DNA from: Bauldia sp965232525
Lineage (GTDB): Bacteria > Pseudomonadota > Alphaproteobacteria > Rhizobiales > Kaistiaceae
Direction: 5' to 3'
DNA: 64,000 nucleotides
NCBI RefSeq assembly: GCF_965232525.1
Contig: NZ_OZ246980.1
Location: 2,480,001-2,544,000, forward strand
Shown here: positions 18,129 to 28,289 of the stretch, piece by piece
Layout of the letters: each line of letters begins with the position of its first letter
Numbering within the stretch: position 1 is the first letter of the stretch
Program-made: the position numbers and the translations under genes
Notes under the pieces: generated by a model
Seen by the model: only the letters and a program-made list of their open reading frames with translations
Told to the model about the DNA's origin: nothing
Database searches by the model: none

Positions 18129-19027
18129 GCCGAGGCCTCATGTTCGGCCGCCTCGACCTCATCGTCCTCCACCCCGAGATAGGCGGCGATCACCTTGGGA
18201 TCGTTGCGCACATGGTCGGCCGACCCGTCAGAAATCTTCTCGCCGTAGTCGAGGACGACGATGTGGTCGGAGATCTCCATCACCACGCCCATGTCGTGCT
18301 CGATCAAAAGCACGGAGATCTCGTGCTCGTCGCGGATGTAGCGAAGCAGCTTGTTGAGCTCGGCCGACTCGCGTGGGTTCAGCCCGGCGGCCGGCTCGTC
18401 GAGGCAGAGCAGCTTCGGTTCGGTGCACATGGCGCGGGCAATTTCGAGCCGGCGCTGGTCGCCATAGGGCAGGTCCGCGGCCGGGTCGTCGGCCCGTTCG
18501 GTCAAGTCGACACGTTCGAGCCAGTACTTGGCCTTCTCCAGCCCATCGTCGAGACCGCGGCGGTAGCGGGCGAGACCGAGCAGGCCACCGACCGTGAAAC
18601 TCGATTCTCGCATCAGCTTGTTATGCTGGGCGACGAACAGGTTCTCGAGCACGGTCATGCCGCCGAACAGGCGGATGTTCTGGAAGGTGCGGGCGACCCG
18701 GGCGTCACGGGCGATCTCGAAATCCGGCATCCGGTCGAGCAGGAAGACGTTGCGGTCGCGCGATCCGCGGGCGCCACCGGCGGTCAGTCGCGCCAGCGTG
18801 TCCGGATCGGAACCGGTCAGGGTGAGGGCGATGCGACCTTCGCTCGGCTTGTAGAAGCCGGTGATGCAGTTGAACACGGTCGTCTTGCCGGCACCGTTGG
18901 GGCCGATGATCGCGGTGATGTCACGGCGGCCGACCGAGAAGGACAGATCATCGACGGCGATCAGGCCACCGAACCGCATGGTCAAATGCTCGACCACGAG
19001 GATCGGGTCGGACTCCCAGCGGTTCAC
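18125..19027 (-). CDS. livG: Branched-chain amino acid ABC transporter, ATPase LivG
   Basis: This 300-residue ATPase has Walker A GPNGAGKTT, the LPYGDQRRLEIARAM signature and the EPAAGLNPRE motif typical of LivG. It carries an extra stretch of about 30 residues after the first strands (TLTGSDPDTLARLTAGGARG), making it longer than E. coli LivG. It overlaps both livF and livM by 4 bp. Confidence 0.96.
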
Positions 19028-20442
19028 CCGCTGCCCTCCCCGACGAGTTCGCCACGCACCGCCTTGGCGCGCCCTTTCAGGGTGATCGACGGCAGGCGGG
19101 TGGAGATCAGCCCGCGCGGCCGCCAGACCATGATCAGCACCATCGACATGCCGACGATCAGCATGCGGTACTCCTGCAATTCGCGCAGCAGCTCAAAGGC
19201 GAGGTTGAGGAAGATCACGGCGATGACGATGCCGAACTGACTGCCGAGGCCGCCGAGCACCACCACGGCGAGGATGATGAACGACTCGATCGCGGTGAAA
19301 CTCTCCGGCGAGATGAAGCCCTGCCGGGTGGCGAAGAACGAGCCGGCGAAGCCGCCGAACATGGCGCCGATCGCGAAGGCCGAGAGCTTGGTATTGGTGG
19401 TGTTGATGCCGAGCGACCGGCAGGCGATCTCGTCCTCGCGGAGCGCTTCCCAGGCGCGGCCAACCGGCAGTCGGCGGAGGCGCAACGTGACGTAGTTGGT
19501 GATCAGCGCCAGGATGAGGATGATGTAGTATAGGAATATTATCCTTTGAAGCGGTGAGTACTCGAGCCCGAACACCGCAGCGAACCCTTCCTCACTGCGA
19601 TCGAACGGAATGCCGAAAAGGGTGGGACGCGGGATGCCGGAGACACCATCCGGGCCGCCGGTGAACTCATACCAGTTGAGCAGGACGACGCGGATAATCT
19701 CGCCGAAGGCGAGGGTGACGATGGCAAGATAATCGCCGCGAAGCCGCAGCACCGGGAAGCCGAGCATCAGCCCCCAGCCGGCGGCAAGCATGCCGGCCAT
19801 CGGAAGACAGACCCAGAAGCCGAGGTCGAAGTTGGTGGCGAGCAGGGCGAACGAGTAGGCGCCGACGGCGTAGAAGGCGACGTAGCCAAGGTCGAGCAGG
19901 CCGGCGAGGCCGACCACCACATTCAGCCCCCAGCCGAGCATGCAGTAGGTCAGCACCACGATCGCCTGATCCATCCAGTAGCGGTCGGCGAAGGGCATGA
20001 ACGGCATCACCAGCGTGAAGGCGATCGCCACCAACAAGCCCGGGTTTCTCCAGTTGGCGAGGTTGACGCCGGTGGTCAGGCGCTGGGTGGCCGTCGCGGT
20101 GATGGCCGTCGCGCCGCCGCCCCGGTGACCCCAGACGAAAAGGTTGAGGATGAGCCGGCCAACGAAGACGATCCCGACGATGGCAGCGACGGGCAGCCAG
20201 TGCTGGGACAGGGACAAACCGCCGATCGCGGTCTCGGTACGGAGGCCAACCATCGGACCGGCCAGAGCGAAGGCGATCAGCGCGGCGACGATGGCGTCCT
20301 TCAGCGCCGCGCCGAGACGGTCAGGGGCCGGGCGTTCCTTGAAGGGCGGCTCACCGGCGAGGGCGCGTCCGCGTCGCTCGTCTTCGATCTCGGCGCCGAC
20401 CGGGCCGGTATCGACGGCGCTCTCTTCGGTGACACTCGCCAT
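19024..20442 (-). CDS. livM: Branched-chain amino acid ABC transporter, permease LivM
   Basis: This is a permease of about 472 residues. An N-terminal hydrophilic segment of about 45 residues and three extra helices precede the standard LivM core (LNVVVGLAGLLDLGYVAFYAVGAY; RGDYLAIVTLAFGEIIR). I choose ATG 20442 (MASVTEES), just past the livH stop, over the longer frame to 20472 that would run into livH. Confidence 0.95.
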   Translation of the reverse strand: MASVTEESAVDTGPVGAEIEDERRGRALAGEPPFKERPAPDRLGAALKDAIVAALIAFALAGPMVGLRTETAIGGLSLSQHWLPVAAIVGIVFVGRLILNLFVWGHRGGGATAITATATQRLTTGVNLANWRNPGLLVAIAFTLVMPFMPFADRYWMDQAIVVLTYCMLGWGLNVVVGLAGLLDLGYVAFYAVGAYSFALLATNFDLGFWVCLPMAGMLAAGWGLMLGFPVLRLRGDYLAIVTLAFGEIIRVVLLNWYEFTGGPDGVSGIPRPTLFGIPFDRSEEGFAAVFGLEYSPLQRIIFLYYIILILALITNYVTLRLRRLPVGRAWEALREDEIACRSLGINTTNTKLSAFAIGAMFGGFAGSFFATRQGFISPESFTAIESFIILAVVVLGGLGSQFGIVIAVIFLNLAFELLRELQEYRMLIVGMSMVLIMVWRPRGLISTRLPSITLKGRAKAVRGELVGEGSG

Positions 20443-20443
20443 C

Positions 20444-21370
20444 CTAGACCTTTTCGACCTCGGGGCGGCCAAGCAGACCGGACGGCAGGAAGATCAAGGT
20501 GATGGCGAGGATCGAGAAGGCTGCGACGTCCTTGTACTCGACCGAGAAATAGGCCGACCAGAATGTCTCGATCAGTCCGATCAAGAGACCGCCGAGCATG
20601 GCGCCGGGCAGCGATCCGATGCCGCCGAGGACCGCCGCCGTGAACGCCTTCACCCCGGCGAGGAAGCCGATATAGAAGTCGATGACGCCGTAATAGAGCA
20701 CAAACATCACGCCGGCGACGGCAGCCAGTGCGGCGCCCATCACGAAGGTCAGCGAGATGGTGCGGTCGACATTGACGCCGAGCAGGGAGGCCATGCGGGC
20801 ATCCTGCTCGCAGGCGCGCTGGGCACGGCCGAGCGGGGTCTTGTTGATCAGCAGCGTGAAGCCAGCCATCAGCGCCACGGTCAGCACCACGATGATGATC
20901 TGCATGTTGGACAGCTGGACGACGAACCCGTCCGGGCTCTCCATGACGGTGTAGCCGCCGGTGACGATCGGCTGGATCGGCTTGACCCGGGCGCCCTGGC
21001 TGTTCTGCACCAGGTTCTGCAACGTGATCGACATGCCGATCGCGGTGATCAGCGGCGCGAGCCGGAACGATCCGCGCAGTGGCCGGTAGGCGATCCGTTC
21101 GACCGTCCAGCCCCACACCGCGGTCAGCGACATGGCGATGGCGATGACAATCAGAAGCGCGAGGATCAGGAGGAAGAATGGCGTTGCCGCGGTGACGCCG
21201 AGGATGATCAGGGCGATCAGGCCGATGAAGGCGCCGACCATGAAAATATCGCCATGGGCGAAATTGATCATGCCGATGATCCCGTAGACCATCGTGTAGC
21301 CGATCGCGATCAGCCCGTAGATCGATCCAAGTGTGACGCCGTTAATGAGCTGCTGGGTGAAATACTCCAT
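20444..21370 (-). CDS. livH: Branched-chain amino acid ABC transporter, permease LivH
   Basis: This 308-residue permease shows the LivH start (QQLINGVTLGSIYGLIAIGYT) and the LINFAHG-type motif as MINFAHGDIFM. It has about eight membrane segments. It is the first gene of the livH-livM-livG-livF-small protein-livK unit. The 148 bp upstream, before the polyamine-type operon ends, should carry the promoter; I did not identify convincing boxes. Confidence 0.96.
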   Translation of the reverse strand: MEYFTQQLINGVTLGSIYGLIAIGYTMVYGIIGMINFAHGDIFMVGAFIGLIALIILGVTAATPFFLLILALLIVIAIAMSLTAVWGWTVERIAYRPLRGSFRLAPLITAIGMSITLQNLVQNSQGARVKPIQPIVTGGYTVMESPDGFVVQLSNMQIIIVVLTVALMAGFTLLINKTPLGRAQRACEQDARMASLLGVNVDRTISLTFVMGAALAAVAGVMFVLYYGVIDFYIGFLAGVKAFTAAVLGGIGSLPGAMLGGLLIGLIETFWSAYFSVEYKDVAAFSILAITLIFLPSGLLGRPEVEKV

Positions 21371-21518
21371 ACACTCCGTTATCCCCTTCGGCCTTGTTTT
21401 CGGCCGCCCTGCCGGCTTGTGGTGCCGACGCCCTTAACCGTCTTCGTTATCAAGCCCACGGCGACAAGACAACGGGGCGGATCGGCGCCGACGGTCGCAG
21501 GCGGCGCGGCCGCCCTGG

Positions 21519-22376
21519 CTACTCCACTGACGCGCCGCGCAGACGGATCGACCGGTTCCGCAGAAATTCAAGGGTGAACAGAAGGGCGATGGAAACGATG
21601 ACCAGCAGGGTGGCAACCGCCAGGATAGTTGGGTTGATCTGCTCGCGCAGGCCAGAAAACATCTGGCGCGGGATGGTGCGTTGCTCTGGCCCGGCGAGAA
21701 ACAAAACCAGCACCACTTCATCGAAGCTGGTGACGAAGGCAAACAGGGCGCCGGAGATCACGCCGGGGCGGATCAGCGGCAGGACGACGTCCTTGAAGGC
21801 GCGGATCGGGTTGGCACCGAGGCCGAGGCCGGCATCGTAGAGCGAGCGGTCGAAGCCGACGAGTGTCGCGGTGACGGTGACGATCACGAACGGAACGCCG
21901 AGCGCGGCGTGGGCGATGATCAGGCCGGTGTAGGTGCCGACAAGATTGAACCGCGTGTAGAAGAAGAACATGCCCGCAGCGATGATGATCAGCGGGACGA
22001 TCATCGGCGAGAGCAGTAGCGCGGTGATGAGCCGTTTGAACGGCATCGCAGGGCTCGCCAACCCGACCGCGGCGATCGTCCCAAGCACCGTCGCGACGAT
22101 GGTGGCGCAGATGCCGATGAAGAAGCTGTTCTCGATCGACAGGATCCAGTTGGGATCGTCGAGGATCTGCCGATACCAGCGCAGCGAAAAAGCCTCGGGC
22201 TCCAGCCGCAGCATCTCCGGCGTGAAGCTGAAAAACGGTTCCGCATTGAACGAGAGCGGGATGATGACGAAGATCGGCAGGATCAGGAATAACAGGACGG
22301 CAGCGGCGTACACACGGACCGCGTAGACGCCGAGCTTGTGCCAGAAGCCGAAATAAAGAGGGAATCGGCGGGACAT
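21519..22376 (-). CDS. ABC transporter permease, PotC-like
   Basis: This 285-residue inner-membrane permease has about six helices and the EAA loop near SLYDAGLGLGANPIRAFKDVVLPLIRPG's start. It belongs to the polyamine/2-aminoethylphosphonate group (PotC). It is the last gene of the four-gene importer and starts 3 bp after the PotB-like gene. Confidence 0.92.
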   Translation of the reverse strand: MSRRFPLYFGFWHKLGVYAVRVYAAAVLLFLILPIFVIIPLSFNAEPFFSFTPEMLRLEPEAFSLRWYRQILDDPNWILSIENSFFIGICATIVATVLGTIAAVGLASPAMPFKRLITALLLSPMIVPLIIIAAGMFFFYTRFNLVGTYTGLIIAHAALGVPFVIVTVTATLVGFDRSLYDAGLGLGANPIRAFKDVVLPLIRPGVISGALFAFVTSFDEVVLVLFLAGPEQRTIPRQMFSGLREQINPTILAVATLLVIVSIALLFTLEFLRNRSIRLRGASVE

Positions 22377-22379
22377 CGC

Positions 22380-23666
22380 TCAACTGAACTTCAGGTTGTC
22401 GGCGCCGACCAGGAGGTCGTACACCCAATAAAGGACGATGATCACGACGAGCAGAAGCGCGCCGAGCGCGGCCGCCAGTTCCCAGTTGTTCGACTGCTGC
22501 ATGTGGAAGGCGATAATGTTGGAAATCATCTGCCCGTCGGTTCCGCCGACCAGGGCCGGGGTGATGTAGTAGCCGACCGAAATGATGAAGACGAGCAGCG
22601 CGCCGGCCGATACACCCGGCATGGTCATGGGAAGGTAGACCCGCAGGAACGCGGGTATCGGCGGCGATCCCAACGACATCGCAGCGCGCATGTAACTCGG
22701 ATCGATCCCCTTCATCACACTGTAGAGCGGAAGGACCATGAACGGCAGCAGGATGTGGGTCATGGCGACGATGGTGGCGAACTCGGTGTAGAGCATCTCC
22801 AGCGGTTCGCCGGTAATGCCCACCGCCATCAGCACCGAGTTGACGACACCGTTGGTCTGAAGGAGCACGATCCACGCGGTGGTGCGCACGAGCAGCGACG
22901 TCCAGAACGGCAGCAGCACCAGGATCATGAGAAGGTTCGCCGTCGTCGGTGGCGCGTTGGCGAGGTAGAACGACAGCGGGTAGCCGAGGATCAGGCACAG
23001 CACCGTGATGACGAGCGCGATGCGTAGCGTCTTCGTGTAGAGCGCGACATAGATTTGCGCGGACTCGCGTTCCCGGATCGTCCCGTCTGGCGCTCGCTCC
23101 AGGTCGAGCGCGGTGAGGTAGTTGTCGATCGTGTAGGCATGCCCGAGTCGTTGGATGCTGATCCATAGCTCGGGCGCCGCCCATCTCTCATTGATCTCGA
23201 GAAGCACCGCGCCGCCATTAGCGGTGAGTTCAGCATCGTCCAGCCGACCAAGTCGCCGCGCTGTCGACTTGACGAGACTGGAACTTCCGGGCAGCGCGCG
23301 GTTTAGCGCTTCACCGAACCGACCCGCCGTCCGATCTCCCTGCAGCCGCTTCAAGTCGACGGCCATTGTCGTCAGAACGGCTGCGTCCGGCGTGCCTTCG
23401 CCGTTCCAACTCGCCAGGCTGGCTAGGGTGTCGGGAATGAGTTGGACGACCGTCGGATTGTAGACGCTCCGATGGAGCATCGTGGCGATCGGTGCGAAGA
23501 ACGCGAAAATCACAAACAGAAACAGTGGCGCGACAAGGCCGACGGCCGTCAGTCGACGCCGACGGAGATCCTGTTGGGCAAAGCGTGCCTCGTCGGCCGT
23601 CAGCCGCGACTCGCGGAGCCGGCGTTCCCGGCGGGTCGGCCCGGGTTGGACGGTCGCCTCAGCCAC
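22380..23666 (-). CDS. ABC transporter permease, PotB-like, with long first loop
   Basis: At 428 residues it is over 100 longer than E. coli PotB. After a basic N-terminus and the first helix (about 38-58), there is a hydrophilic stretch of about 140 residues, presumably periplasmic. The remaining helices form the normal BPD_transp_1 core, with the EAA loop around MRAAMSLGSPPIPAFLRV. The extra domain may contact the binding protein. It pairs with the PotC-like permease. Confidence 0.9.
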   Translation of the reverse strand: MAEATVQPGPTRRERRLRESRLTADEARFAQQDLRRRRLTAVGLVAPLFLFVIFAFFAPIATMLHRSVYNPTVVQLIPDTLASLASWNGEGTPDAAVLTTMAVDLKRLQGDRTAGRFGEALNRALPGSSSLVKSTARRLGRLDDAELTANGGAVLLEINERWAAPELWISIQRLGHAYTIDNYLTALDLERAPDGTIRERESAQIYVALYTKTLRIALVITVLCLILGYPLSFYLANAPPTTANLLMILVLLPFWTSLLVRTTAWIVLLQTNGVVNSVLMAVGITGEPLEMLYTEFATIVAMTHILLPFMVLPLYSVMKGIDPSYMRAAMSLGSPPIPAFLRVYLPMTMPGVSAGALLVFIISVGYYITPALVGGTDGQMISNIIAFHMQQSNNWELAAALGALLLVVIIVLYWVYDLLVGADNLKFS

Positions 23667-23741
23667 GGCAGCACGCCCATCGATGCACGATCCACGACGT
23701 CGGATGGCGCCGGACCCGGTCCGGCGCCATCGATCTCATCG

Positions 23742-24800
23742 TTACTGGAGAAGCCACTCGTTGAACTTCTCGCCGAGCGTCTCGCCGAAATCGGCCCAGA
23801 AGATGCCGTCGGCCTTGATGCCGTCGTCAATGTGGGCGGTCGGCAGTTCCTTGTCGATGCCGGGCTCGAGCAGCGGCTCACTGGAACGCCGCGTCGGGCC
23901 ATAGGCGACATCCTGCATGCCGGCGAGCGGCACCGTGCTCGTCGCGAAGGCGACGAACTGCATTGCCGCTTCCTTGTTGGGCGCATCCTTCACCACGGCC
24001 CAGACGTCAAGGTCGTAAACGTTGCTGTCCCAAACCTGGACGAACGGGCGACCGTCGTCCTTGATGGCACCGAAGATACGACCGTTGGCCGACTGAACCA
24101 TCACCGCACCGCCGTCATTCAGGAGCTGCGGGGCCTGCGACCAGGAGTCGAACCAGACGATGTCGTCCTTGATGGTCGCCAGCTTCGCGAAGGCGCGATC
24201 CTGCCCCTCATCGGTCGACAGCACATCGTAGACCTCCGCCGGCGGGACGCCGTCGGCGATCAGCGCCCATTCGAGGTTGACCTGAGGCCGCTTGCGGAGC
24301 GCCCGTTTGCCGGGGAACGTCTCGGTGTCGAAGAAGTCGGCGATCGTGCTCGGGTTGCCGCCTTGGATCGTCTCGGTGTTGTAGGCGAAGATGATTGCCC
24401 AGAAGATCACGCCGACGCCGCATTCGCTTTCGAGGGCCGCCGGAAAGAAGTCTTCCTCGGCCGGGGTTCCGTCATCGCCCGGGGGTAGAATGTCGCGGGG
24501 AATAACCTCCAGCAGACCCTCCGAGCAGGCGCGCTCAAGGTCAATGACTTCGATGTCGATCGCGTCCCACTGAACGTTGCCGGCCTCGACCTGCGCCTTG
24601 ATTTCGGCAACACCGCCGGAATAATCCTGAAACAGGACGTTGATACCGGTCGCCTCGATGAAGGGGTCGACCATGTGTTCCTTCTGAGCGGCGCCATACG
24701 CACCACCGAACGACACAGCGGTCATCTCCTGCGCCGATACCTGAGTCGCCGCTACCGCGGCGATGGCGACCGCGCCGGTCGCCAAGGTGATCAGTCTCAT
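23742..24800 (-). CDS. ABC transporter substrate-binding protein, PotD-like
   Basis: This 352-residue protein has a signal peptide (MRLITLATGAVAIAAVAATQ, cleavage at VSAQ-EM) and the type II periplasmic binding fold of PotD/PotF relatives (AVSFGGAYGAAQKE, DYSGGVAEIKAQVEAGNVQWD). The start is ATG 24800, preceded by GAAGGAG. Polyamine binding is the family default; related proteins take other cationic or phosphonate ligands, so the substrate is not fixed. Confidence 0.9.
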   Translation of the reverse strand: MRLITLATGAVAIAAVAATQVSAQEMTAVSFGGAYGAAQKEHMVDPFIEATGINVLFQDYSGGVAEIKAQVEAGNVQWDAIDIEVIDLERACSEGLLEVIPRDILPPGDDGTPAEEDFFPAALESECGVGVIFWAIIFAYNTETIQGGNPSTIADFFDTETFPGKRALRKRPQVNLEWALIADGVPPAEVYDVLSTDEGQDRAFAKLATIKDDIVWFDSWSQAPQLLNDGGAVMVQSANGRIFGAIKDDGRPFVQVWDSNVYDLDVWAVVKDAPNKEAAMQFVAFATSTVPLAGMQDVAYGPTRRSSEPLLEPGIDKELPTAHIDDGIKADGIFWADFGETLGEKFNEWLLQ

Positions 24801-24864
24801 GCTCCACTCCTTCTTCGTTGGGTTGTCGATCTTGGAACAATCCGCGCGCTTCGCGCGGGCCGGA

Positions 24865-26121
24865 TCACATATGGCGGAAAGCATAGCAGTCATTCGACTG
24901 CCAGAAGAGTCGGGCGCTTTCGCCGTCAGCGAAGCTCGGTGCTGTGACATCGTTCAGCACTTTCACCGTGATCTCCGATCCATCCTCGAGCTTGAAGTAG
25001 TAGCGGATGAAGTCGCCGACGTAGTGATGCACGACGAATTTCGCTGTGATTTCATTGCCTTCGACCTGGTCGTTCGACCGAATAAACATCTTTTCGGGGC
25101 GGACCGAAACAATGCACTCGGCACCGACTTCCTGAATGTCGGCGGCTTGTGCCGTCACCTGCTGGTTTCCGGTGATCGCAACGCGAATCGAGTTGCCGCG
25201 CACCTCAACGATCCGGCCGGGGATGAAGTTGTTCTCGCCGATGAAGTCGGCGACGAAGGCGTTTTGCGGCCGCTCGTAGAGATCGTCCGGGGTCGCACAT
25301 TGCTGGACGACGCCCTCGTTGAAGACCGCGATGCGGTCCGACATCGTCAGCGCCTCGGTCTGATCGTGCGTGACATAGATGACGGTAAAGCCGAGCTTGC
25401 GGTGGAGCTGAGTGATCTCGAACTGCATCTGTTCGCGCAGCTTCTTGTCGAGGGCGCCGAGCGGCTCGTCCATCAGAACCAGCGACGGTTCGAAGATCAT
25501 GGCGCGGGCCAGCGCGACCCGCTGCCGCTGGCCGCCCGACAACTGTCCCGGATGGCGTTGGCCGTACCCGTCGAGCTCGACCAGTGCGAGGTATCGCTCG
25601 ACGGTTTCGCCGATCTCGCGCCGGGTTCTGCTGCGAACCTTGAGCGGGTAGGCAAGGTTCTCGGCAACGGTCATGTGGGGGAACAGTGCGTAGTTCTGAA
25701 AGACCATGCCGATGTTGCGCTTGTACGGCGGCGTCCGCGTGACCGGCCGGCCGTCAATCCGAATGTCGCCGCCGGTGACACTCTCGAAGCCGGCGAGCAT
25801 CATCAGGATGGTGGTCTTGCCCGACCCTGACGGCCCAAGCAGGGTGACGAATTCGCTCTTGGCAACGTCCAGGTCGAAGCCTTTCACCACAAGGTGCTTG
25901 TGGTCGTAGCTCTTCTTGACGTCGACGAAGCGAAGGAACTGGTGGTCCGAACCATCCGAGGCGATGTCAGGCACTGCGGACCGATCCGACGCTGCCGAAG
26001 GCACGCCGGTTCCACCATTGCCGCCGCTTTGTCGTTTGTGGCCGATGCTGGCGATCACGGCTATCGATTCTTGTCCCCGAGTCACGGCGTTGCCGGCCGT
26101 CCGTTGGTCGCGATACCACAC
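24865..26121 (-). CDS. ABC transporter ATPase, PotA-like
   Basis: This is an ATPase of up to 418 residues. An N-terminal stretch of about 60 residues is low-complexity and not part of the fold. The ATPase proper starts at LRFVDVKKSYDHKH; Walker A is GPSGSGKTT, the signature LSGGQRQRVALARAM and Walker B VLMDEPLGALD. A C-terminal TOBE domain follows from about residue 310. The GTG at 26121 gives the longest frame; a start nearer residue 40-60 is possible. It is the first gene of the importer and begins 23 bp after the MFS gene. Confidence 0.92.
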   Translation of the reverse strand: MWYRDQRTAGNAVTRGQESIAVIASIGHKRQSGGNGGTGVPSAASDRSAVPDIASDGSDHQFLRFVDVKKSYDHKHLVVKGFDLDVAKSEFVTLLGPSGSGKTTILMMLAGFESVTGGDIRIDGRPVTRTPPYKRNIGMVFQNYALFPHMTVAENLAYPLKVRSRTRREIGETVERYLALVELDGYGQRHPGQLSGGQRQRVALARAMIFEPSLVLMDEPLGALDKKLREQMQFEITQLHRKLGFTVIYVTHDQTEALTMSDRIAVFNEGVVQQCATPDDLYERPQNAFVADFIGENNFIPGRIVEVRGNSIRVAITGNQQVTAQAADIQEVGAECIVSVRPEKMFIRSNDQVEGNEITAKFVVHHYVGDFIRYYFKLEDGSEITVKVLNDVTAPSFADGESARLFWQSNDCYAFRHM

Positions 26122-26144
26122 GCAATCGACGGATGACGCAAGGC

Positions 26145-27485
26145 TTAGGCCGGCCGGCGGGGGGAGTCGACCGGCGGCTGGTCGGATTCGCTTTCGGAAA
26201 CGGGCGCCGTGGCGTCTTGTTCCTGCTCTTCCTCCTCCGGTGAACGCGGCGGCGGCGTGCCGTCGGGGGATGCGCGCGGATCGAGGGCGGCGCTTTCGGG
26301 TGTGACCGCCTTAAGCGGCAGTCCGTGGAAGGATTCGCGGGTGGGAGCCTCGCGGCGTGCCATGCGGTAGGTCACGTAAAGGGCCAGCAGCAGATGGGTC
26401 GTCGCGGCAAACGCGAACAGCCCCTCGGGCGCCACGGCGTCCATCGCCAGCGAGGCAGCGATCGGGCCGACCATCATGCCGAAACCGAGGAGCAGGAGAA
26501 GCCCGCCGGCGATCTTGACGAAGTCATCGGGCGCGGCGAAGTCGTTGGCGTGGGCCACCGCGACCCCGTACATCGGGTAGATTGTGGCGCCGAACAGGAT
26601 GACCATGCCGGTCACCAGCCACGGCGCGCGCGGCTGGATCATGAACAGCAGCGAGGCGATAACGATCGAGGCGGCGGCGATGCCAAGCAGGACGCGTCGA
26701 CGATCCATGCTGTCGGACAAGCGCCCTAGAGGAAACTGGACCAGCGATCCGCCCAGCATCGCACCGGCCATCAGGATCGCCACATCGGCGACCGGCAGGC
26801 CGATCTGGCGCGCGTAGACGGCGCCGAGCGCGCCGAAGGCACCGTTGACCATGCCGATGAGGAAGCAGCCGACGGCGGCGACGGGCGAATTGCGATAGAG
26901 GGCCAGCACGTCGAGGCGAGCGGCCTTCAGCGGGCGTGGATGCTGCGCGGTCGACAGCGCGGTGGGCAGGATCGCCAGGCAGTAAAGGATCGCGCCAATC
27001 ACAAAGAAGAAGAACGCCGACGGCGGGGTGATCACCATCAGGAGCTGGCCAGCGGTCGCCGAGGCGAACACCACCATCTGGTAGGTGGAGAAAATCGTGC
27101 CGCGATTGGTGCTGGTCGAGCGTTCGTTGAGCCATGACTCCACGATCATCGCGGCACCAGCGAAACAGAAGCCGGACAGCGCCCTGAGCGCGATCCAGGC
27201 GCCGGGGGTGATGATCAGGACGTTGAGCAGGATCGCGATCGCAGCGAGCGAGGCCATGGTGCCGTAGCCGCGGACGTGACCGACCCGCCGGACGATCACC
27301 GGCACCAGCAGGCAGCCGGCCATGAACCCGACGGACCAGCCCGTGCCGATCAGGCCGAGTTCCAGCGTCGTGAAGCCCTCGAGAGTCCCCTGAACTGGCA
27401 GCAGCAGACCGTGCAGCCCGCCGGCCATCAGCAGGAAGGCCGAACTCAACAGCAGCGCGGCGATGGGGATCAGGGTGGAGGCCAT
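26145..27485 (-). CDS. Major facilitator superfamily transporter
   Basis: This 446-residue protein has about 12 membrane helices and a Pro/Glu-rich cytoplasmic tail after residue 395 (EEEEQEQD). The loop after helix 8 (GRLSDSMDRRRVLL) is a clear MFS motif A. It resembles the YcaD-type group of putative efflux carriers. The substrate is unknown. The closeness of its stop to the PotA-like start suggests read-through into the importer genes. Confidence 0.85.
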   Translation of the reverse strand: MASTLIPIAALLLSSAFLLMAGGLHGLLLPVQGTLEGFTTLELGLIGTGWSVGFMAGCLLVPVIVRRVGHVRGYGTMASLAAIAILLNVLIITPGAWIALRALSGFCFAGAAMIVESWLNERSTSTNRGTIFSTYQMVVFASATAGQLLMVITPPSAFFFFVIGAILYCLAILPTALSTAQHPRPLKAARLDVLALYRNSPVAAVGCFLIGMVNGAFGALGAVYARQIGLPVADVAILMAGAMLGGSLVQFPLGRLSDSMDRRRVLLGIAAASIVIASLLFMIQPRAPWLVTGMVILFGATIYPMYGVAVAHANDFAAPDDFVKIAGGLLLLLGFGMMVGPIAASLAMDAVAPEGLFAFAATTHLLLALYVTYRMARREAPTRESFHGLPLKAVTPESAALDPRASPDGTPPPRSPEEEEQEQDATAPVSESESDQPPVDSPRRPA

Positions 27486-27535
27486 CGGCCGCCTTTCGGA
27501 TCATCTCGAGCGGGCGCGGCCCGCGGCGCGGATGG

Positions 27536-28192
27536 TTACATGATGCCGGTCTTGGCGAAGATTTCCTCGGTGGTCTCACCGGCCTCGATCATTTTGCGGA
27601 CGTTGTCCTCGCCATCGACCTTGGCGAGCGCGGCGGCGATGACTTCGTCCAGCGCGTCCTTCGGGATGACTACCACACCATCGATGTCGGCGACGATCAC
27701 GTCACCGGGGGCCGCCTTGACGCCGTTGGAGAAGGTGATCGGACAGCGGAAGTCGACCACCGAGCCGCGGTCTTTCTGATCCTGGGCATAGGCGCCGAGG
27801 GAGTAGACCGGGAACCCGAGCTGGCGGATCTCGCGGGTGTCGCGATGGTGCCCCTCCATGATCGCGCCGGCGGCCTCCAGGTGCATGGCACGGATGCTCA
27901 TCAGGCCGCCCCACAGCGCGTAGTCGGGCGAGCCGCCGGCGGCCATGTAAACTTCGCCCGGCTTGAGGTTGTCGAGAGCGCGGAACAGGAGGCCGTAGGC
28001 GTCGCCGGGATCATCGTCGCCGACATCGGTGATCTGGACCGGCATGGCGCGGCCGACGATCACCGTCTCCTGCAACGCCCGGACCTCCGGCGGTAGGAAT
28101 TGATGATGCAGGCCGATATTGTCCATGACGTCGCCGATCACCGCGGTGAACAGGCGATCGCGGATGGTGGCGAACAGGTCCTTGTCGCTCAT
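27536..28192 (-). CDS. RraA-like / HMG aldolase family protein
   Basis: This 218-residue protein shows the RraA-like fold: a VVDFRCPITFSNG segment followed by PGDVIVADIDGVVVIP, the metal-site signature of this superfamily. Members include 4-hydroxy-4-methyl-2-oxoglutarate/oxaloacetate aldolases and the RNase E regulator RraA. The length beyond 200 and the substrate-site arginine favour an aldolase/decarboxylase. The older name 'dimethylmenaquinone methyltransferase' is misleading. Confidence 0.82.
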   Translation of the reverse strand: MSDKDLFATIRDRLFTAVIGDVMDNIGLHHQFLPPEVRALQETVIVGRAMPVQITDVGDDDPGDAYGLLFRALDNLKPGEVYMAAGGSPDYALWGGLMSIRAMHLEAAGAIMEGHHRDTREIRQLGFPVYSLGAYAQDQKDRGSVVDFRCPITFSNGVKAAPGDVIVADIDGVVVIPKDALDEVIAAALAKVDGEDNVRKMIEAGETTEEIFAKTGIM

Positions 28193-28289
28193 TGCATGCG
28201 TCCCTCCGTTTCGCGCCTATCGGGCCCGCCGCGTGTCGATTGTCAAGCATCGCTTGCCGCGAGGCGCCGGCTCAGCGTGGGGAGCGGAT

